Source: an uncultured Bacteroidales bacterium
Lineage (GTDB): Bacteria; Bacteroidota; Bacteroidia; Bacteroidales; Paludibacteraceae
Assembly: GCA_937892015.1 (NCBI GenBank)
Contig: CALAUY010000181.1
Coordinates: 1 to 7,639 of the forward strand
Length of the DNA: 7,639 bases
Direction: 5' to 3'
Under the pieces are notes generated by a model, which saw only the letters and a program-made list of their open reading frames with translations, had not been told where the DNA came from and made no database searches. The translations under genes were made by a program, and so were the position numbers. Below are positions 4,458-7,639 of the stretch, one piece after another (the first letter of the stretch is position 1; the number at the start of each line of letters is the position of its first letter).

Positions 4458-6701
4458 ATGAACATTGTAACAAAGAAGATTGCATTACCTGACGGACGGT
4501 TAATCACCCTCGAGACCGGTAAGCTTGCCAAACAAGCAGACGGCGCGGTAATGGCAACTCTCGGCAACACAATGGTGCTTGCCACAGTTTGTTCAGCCAA
4601 AGAGGCTGTTCCCGGAACGGATTTCATGCCACTGACGGTTGAATACAAAGAGAAATTTTCGGCCAACGGTCGTTTCCCGGGAGGATTTACTCGTCGTGAA
4701 GGCAAAGCGTCGGACTACGAAATCCTCATCGCGCGACTTATTGACCGTGCTCTCCGACCCCTTTTCCCGAGTAATTATCATGCAGAGACGTTCGTCAACG
4801 TGACGATGTACAGTGCTGATGGTGTGGACATGCCCGAATCGATTGCGGGCTTGGCTGCATCGGCAGCCCTCGCGTGCTCTGACATCCCGTTCGAAGGACC
4901 TATCTCCGAAGTGCGTGTAGCACGCGTGAACGGACAGATGATTATCAACCCCACGTTTGAGCAGTGCGCACATGCCGACATCGAGCTGATGGTGGCCGCA
5001 ACGCTCGACAACATCATGATGGTGGAGGGCGAGATGAAAGAGGTGAGTGAGGCCGAGATGCTGGAAGCTATCAAAGCAGCGCACGAAGCTATCAAACCGC
5101 AGTGCCTGGCACAGATGGAGATGATGAAAGAGTTCGGCAAAGAGACCAAACGCGAGTACTGCCACGAAATCAACGACGATGAGCTCAAGCAGCTCGTTCA
5201 CGACGCTTGTTACGCCGATGCCTACCAACAGGCCGCGGCCGAAGATACCGACAAACATCACCGCGAGGAGGTCTTCTCCCAAATCCGCGACAAGTTCAAA
5301 GAGGGATACGATGCTGCCGCTAAAGCAGAGGCAATGGGCATCACCGAAGAGGAAGTCTATGCGATGATTGACCGTTACTACCACGATGTAGAGAAAGAGG
5401 CCATGCGCCGCGTTGTCCTCGACGAACATAAACGTCTTGACGGCCGTAAAACCACCGAGATACGTCCTATCTGGTGCGAAGTGAGTCCGTTGCCCGGCCC
5501 TCACGGAAGTGCCATCTTCACCCGCGGTGAGACACAATCGCTCTCGACCGTCACACTCGGCACCAAGCGCGACGAGAAACAGATAGACGAGGCACTCATT
5601 CAGGGATACGACAAATTCCTGCTCCACTACAATTTCCCGCCGTTCTCGACCGGTGAAGCCAAAGCACAGCGCGGCGTGGGACGACGCGAGATTGGACATG
5701 GCAACCTCGCTTGCCGCGCCCTGAAAACCATGGTGCCCGCTGAGTTCCCATACTCCATCCGCGTAGTGAGCGACATCCTCGAGTCGAACGGCTCCAGCTC
5801 CATGGCCACCGTTTGTGCCGGATGCCTCGCACTCATGGACGCAGGCGTTCCACTCATCCGACCCGTTTCCGGCATTGCCATGGGACTCATCTCCGAGAAC
5901 AAGGGTACCAATTACGCCATCCTCTCCGACATACTCGGCGATGAAGACCACCTCGGCGACATGGATTTCAAGACCACCGGCACGGTCAATGGTCTCACCG
6001 CCTGCCAGATGGATATCAAAGTGGATGGCCTGAGCTACGAGATTCTGGAGAACGCTCTCGCACAAGCGCACGAGGGACGTATGTTCATCTTGGGTAAGAT
6101 GCTCGAAGTGCTGCCGGCTCCGCGTCCGGACCTCAAGCCGCATGCACCGCGACTGGTATCGTTCATGGTTCCCAAAGAGTTCATCGGTGCCATCATTGGC
6201 CCGGGCGGGAAAATCATACAAGGTATCCAAAACGAGTCAGGAGCTACCGTCAGCATCGAAGAGGTGGAGACCGGCGGCCTGGTGGAAGTGGCTTCAAGCA
6301 ACAAAGAGAGTCTCGAGCTGGCCGTATCCAAAATCAAAGCCATCGTGGCACTCCCCGAAGTGGGAGAGGTCTATCCGTCAGTCATCAAGAGTATCATGCC
6401 TTATGGCTGCTTCGTGGAGTTCATGCCCGGAAAAGAGGGCTTGCTGCATATCTCCGAGATTGACTGGCGTCGCTTCGAGACGATGGAAGAGACCGGACTG
6501 CACGAGGGCGACCATATCTCCGTCAAACTGCTGGATATCGACCCGAAAACGGGCAAGTTCAAACTCTCTGCCAAAGTGCTGAAAGACAAGCCCGAAGGGT
6601 ACGTAGAGCCCGAACGTCGGCCACGTCCGGAACGCGGACCACGGCCTGACGGTGCACGGCTCGACCGTCCCCACCGCGGACCTCGTCCCGACAAACAGTA
6701 A
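4458..6701 (+). CDS. pnp: Polyribonucleotide nucleotidyltransferase (PNPase)
   Basis: Phosphorolytic 3'-5' exoribonuclease that degrades RNA to nucleoside diphosphates; a trimer in the cytosol. The complete domain order is present in 747 residues: first RNase PH-like domain (about 8-140) with GFTRREG (76-82) matching the E. coli RNA-contacting FFRR loop; all-helical linker domain (about 145-260), acidic and Met/Glu-rich; second, catalytic RNase PH-like domain (about 325-550) with RREIGHG (409-415), SNGSSSM (443-449, phosphate binding) and LGDEDHLGDMD (493-503), where D495 and D501 align with the catalytic D486 and D492 of E. coli; KH domain with GPGG (581-584); S1 domain (about 635-708). The last 39 residues are an Arg/Pro-rich tail with two RGPRPD units (726-731, 740-745), likely disordered and RNA-binding. 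The start follows an A-rich leader without a Shine-Dalgarno sequence. The exported TPR-like gene follows six bases after the stop. Confidence 0.98.
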   Translation: MNIVTKKIALPDGRLITLETGKLAKQADGAVMATLGNTMVLATVCSAKEAVPGTDFMPLTVEYKEKFSANGRFPGGFTRREGKASDYEILIARLIDRALRPLFPSNYHAETFVNVTMYSADGVDMPESIAGLAASAALACSDIPFEGPISEVRVARVNGQMIINPTFEQCAHADIELMVAATLDNIMMVEGEMKEVSEAEMLEAIKAAHEAIKPQCLAQMEMMKEFGKETKREYCHEINDDELKQLVHDACYADAYQQAAAEDTDKHHREEVFSQIRDKFKEGYDAAAKAEAMGITEEEVYAMIDRYYHDVEKEAMRRVVLDEHKRLDGRKTTEIRPIWCEVSPLPGPHGSAIFTRGETQSLSTVTLGTKRDEKQIDEALIQGYDKFLLHYNFPPFSTGEAKAQRGVGRREIGHGNLACRALKTMVPAEFPYSIRVVSDILESNGSSSMATVCAGCLALMDAGVPLIRPVSGIAMGLISENKGTNYAILSDILGDEDHLGDMDFKTTGTVNGLTACQMDIKVDGLSYEILENALAQAHEGRMFILGKMLEVLPAPRPDLKPHAPRLVSFMVPKEFIGAIIGPGGKIIQGIQNESGATVSIEEVETGGLVEVASSNKESLELAVSKIKAIVALPEVGEVYPSVIKSIMPYGCFVEFMPGKEGLLHISEIDWRRFETMEETGLHEGDHISVKLLDIDPKTGKFKLSAKVLKDKPEGYVEPERRPRPERGPRPDGARLDRPHRGPRPDKQ

Positions 6702-6707
6702 AAGGAT

Positions 6708-7568
6708 TTGAAAAAACTGCTGCTCATACTAACGTCGTCTCTGCTGGCAATGACCCTGTCAGCGGGGGCGACGTCTGCCATTGGCCTACAGATGCAGGCC
6801 GAGCGACTATGGCACGCCGGCGAGTACGTAGAGGCGATGGACAGCGCCACACGCGTACTCACCATCATGCCGAACAACTCTGCCGCGAAAAATTTCCTTC
6901 ACGACCACTGGGACGACATGTTGCGACACGCCAACAGCCTCCTTGAGCACAACGCTGACGAGACCGACCTCTCGCAATCACTCCGGCGGCTCGAACTCTT
7001 CCGCCTGATGGCCGAGATTGCCGACCACCTCCGCGAGGTGCAGTTGCCACTACAGGGAACGAACTGGCAATGGTACCCCGAGATGTACTACAGTCAGGGC
7101 GACTACGACTCAGAACGCATGCACGTCTATCGATTGCTGCTCGCAGCTGCCGACGAGTGTCTGCGCTCCTACGACACCGATGGTGCACGGCAGCACCTGC
7201 TCACTGCCCTCCGATACCTCCTGCCCGGCAACGAGAGAGAGACCAACCGCGCCGACCTACAGGCGGCAATCATCCGCAACACAACGCGCCTATCCGGCAC
7301 AAACAGCATCCCGGAGGCAATCTTCGCGTACGAACTGACGAACCTCAGCGATGCTCTCCGTGCCGACTCGCCCTCTAAAGAGGATGGAACGCCTCAATCT
7401 CTCCCGCAGATTGATTCCATCCGCCCTCACCTTCAGCAACACGTGGCAGACCTTTACAACGCCAAGGCGGACGAACGATTGCAAGCCGGAGACTCTATCG
7501 CAGCGGCAGAGTTTCGCGCACTTGCCAACGATTGGCTCACTCCCGTCGAACCCGACCCCGACAAGTAG
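6708..7568 (+). CDS. Exported protein with TPR-like helices, function unknown, TTG start
   Basis: 286-residue protein I cannot assign to a named family. Residues 1-24 form a signal peptide: KK, then a Leu-rich core, with cleavage likely around SAGATSA; there is no lipobox cysteine. The mature part is almost wholly helical: a TPR-like unit at about 31-57 (AERLWHAGEYVEAM...VLTIMPNN), a long central helical region, and a second TPR-like pair near 248-277 (YNAKADERLQAGDSIAAAEF). It ends in an acidic, proline-containing tail. The start must be TTG at 6708-6710: upstream codons in the frame lead straight to the pnp stop, and the next in-frame ATG (codon 15) falls inside the signal-peptide core. An AGGA lies only one base before the TTG, too close for a normal ribosome site. 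It is in the same frame as pnp with two codons between, so it is surely in the pnp transcript and perhaps translated by re-initiation. Codon use resembles pnp. Confidence 0.82.
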   Translation: MKKLLLILTSSLLAMTLSAGATSAIGLQMQAERLWHAGEYVEAMDSATRVLTIMPNNSAAKNFLHDHWDDMLRHANSLLEHNADETDLSQSLRRLELFRLMAEIADHLREVQLPLQGTNWQWYPEMYYSQGDYDSERMHVYRLLLAAADECLRSYDTDGARQHLLTALRYLLPGNERETNRADLQAAIIRNTTRLSGTNSIPEAIFAYELTNLSDALRADSPSKEDGTPQSLPQIDSIRPHLQQHVADLYNAKADERLQAGDSIAAAEFRALANDWLTPVEPDPDK

Positions 7569-7584
7569 CAAACACCAACCTGTT

Positions 7585-7639
7585 ATTGTCCTGTGATTGT
7601 CCTGTGATTGTCCTGTGATTGTCCTGTGATTGTCCTGTG
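7585..7639 (+). repeat. Perfect 11-bp tandem repeat, at least five copies, runs off the window
   Basis: ATTGTCCTGTG is repeated exactly five times (7585-7639) with no substitution and is preceded by a degenerate half unit (CCTGTT, 7579-7584). It begins 17 bases after the stop of the exported TPR-like gene and continues to the last base, so its true length is unknown. The unit is not a multiple of three and one unit is close to one turn of B-DNA. No hairpin forms within the unit, so it is not an obvious terminator. Confidence 0.93.

Noticed and set aside
4593..6230. A 545-codon open frame on the minus strand
   Set aside because: It lies entirely antisense to pnp, whose domains and catalytic residues are all present. 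The translation is His/Val/Glu-rich with no recognisable motif, as expected of a shadow frame.
7585..7639. CRISPR array
   Set aside because: The 11-bp units are contiguous with no spacers and are too short for CRISPR repeats.

Overview
The window looks like chromosomal DNA of a member of the Bacteroidales, probably Prevotella-like. The evidence is: (i) almost every gene is preceded by the Bacteroidetes-type promoter, a TTTG at about -33 and TAnnTTTG at about -7, about 20 bases apart; (ii) start codons sit behind A-rich leaders without Shine-Dalgarno sequences; (iii) the set of proteins (ATP-type PEP carboxykinase, secreted CapA-family protein, DUF6922-like protein, mini-PspC, PNPase with an Arg/Pro-rich tail) is typical of that order. 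The genus is an inference. Coding regions are visibly GC-richer than the AT-rich gaps.

Layout from left to right: the 5' two-fifths of pckA (minus strand, cut by the window edge) with its promoter; a strong hairpin terminator; a small palindrome; a compact, self-contained small-RNA locus on the plus strand (promoter, about 70 nt body, terminator); a secreted CapA-like metallophosphatase-fold protein (minus); a DUF6922-like small protein (minus) lying between two near-copies of the same promoter segment; a roughly 190-base AT-rich stretch with no gene; a 63-residue PspC membrane protein (plus); converging on it, an NtrC-type sigma-54 response regulator that has receiver and AAA+ domains but no DNA-binding domain (minus); then, from an overlapping divergent promoter, pnp (polynucleotide phosphorylase, plus), followed six bases later and in the same frame by a TTG-started exported protein with TPR-like helices. 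The window ends inside a perfect 11-bp tandem repeat.

Functionally the window is mostly a run of housekeeping and envelope genes: gluconeogenesis (pckA), RNA turnover (pnp), envelope (CapA-like, PspC, exported TPR-like protein) and one orphan regulator. I see no defence island, mobile element, CRISPR array, tRNA or rRNA, and no complete new multi-gene system. The most rewarding leads are the small RNA locus, the response regulator lacking a DNA-binding domain, the duplicated promoter segment around the DUF6922-like gene (one copy has lost its -33 box and leaves the capA-like gene nearly leaderless), the hairpin and overlapping upstream reading frame in the pnp leader, and the 11-bp repeat.
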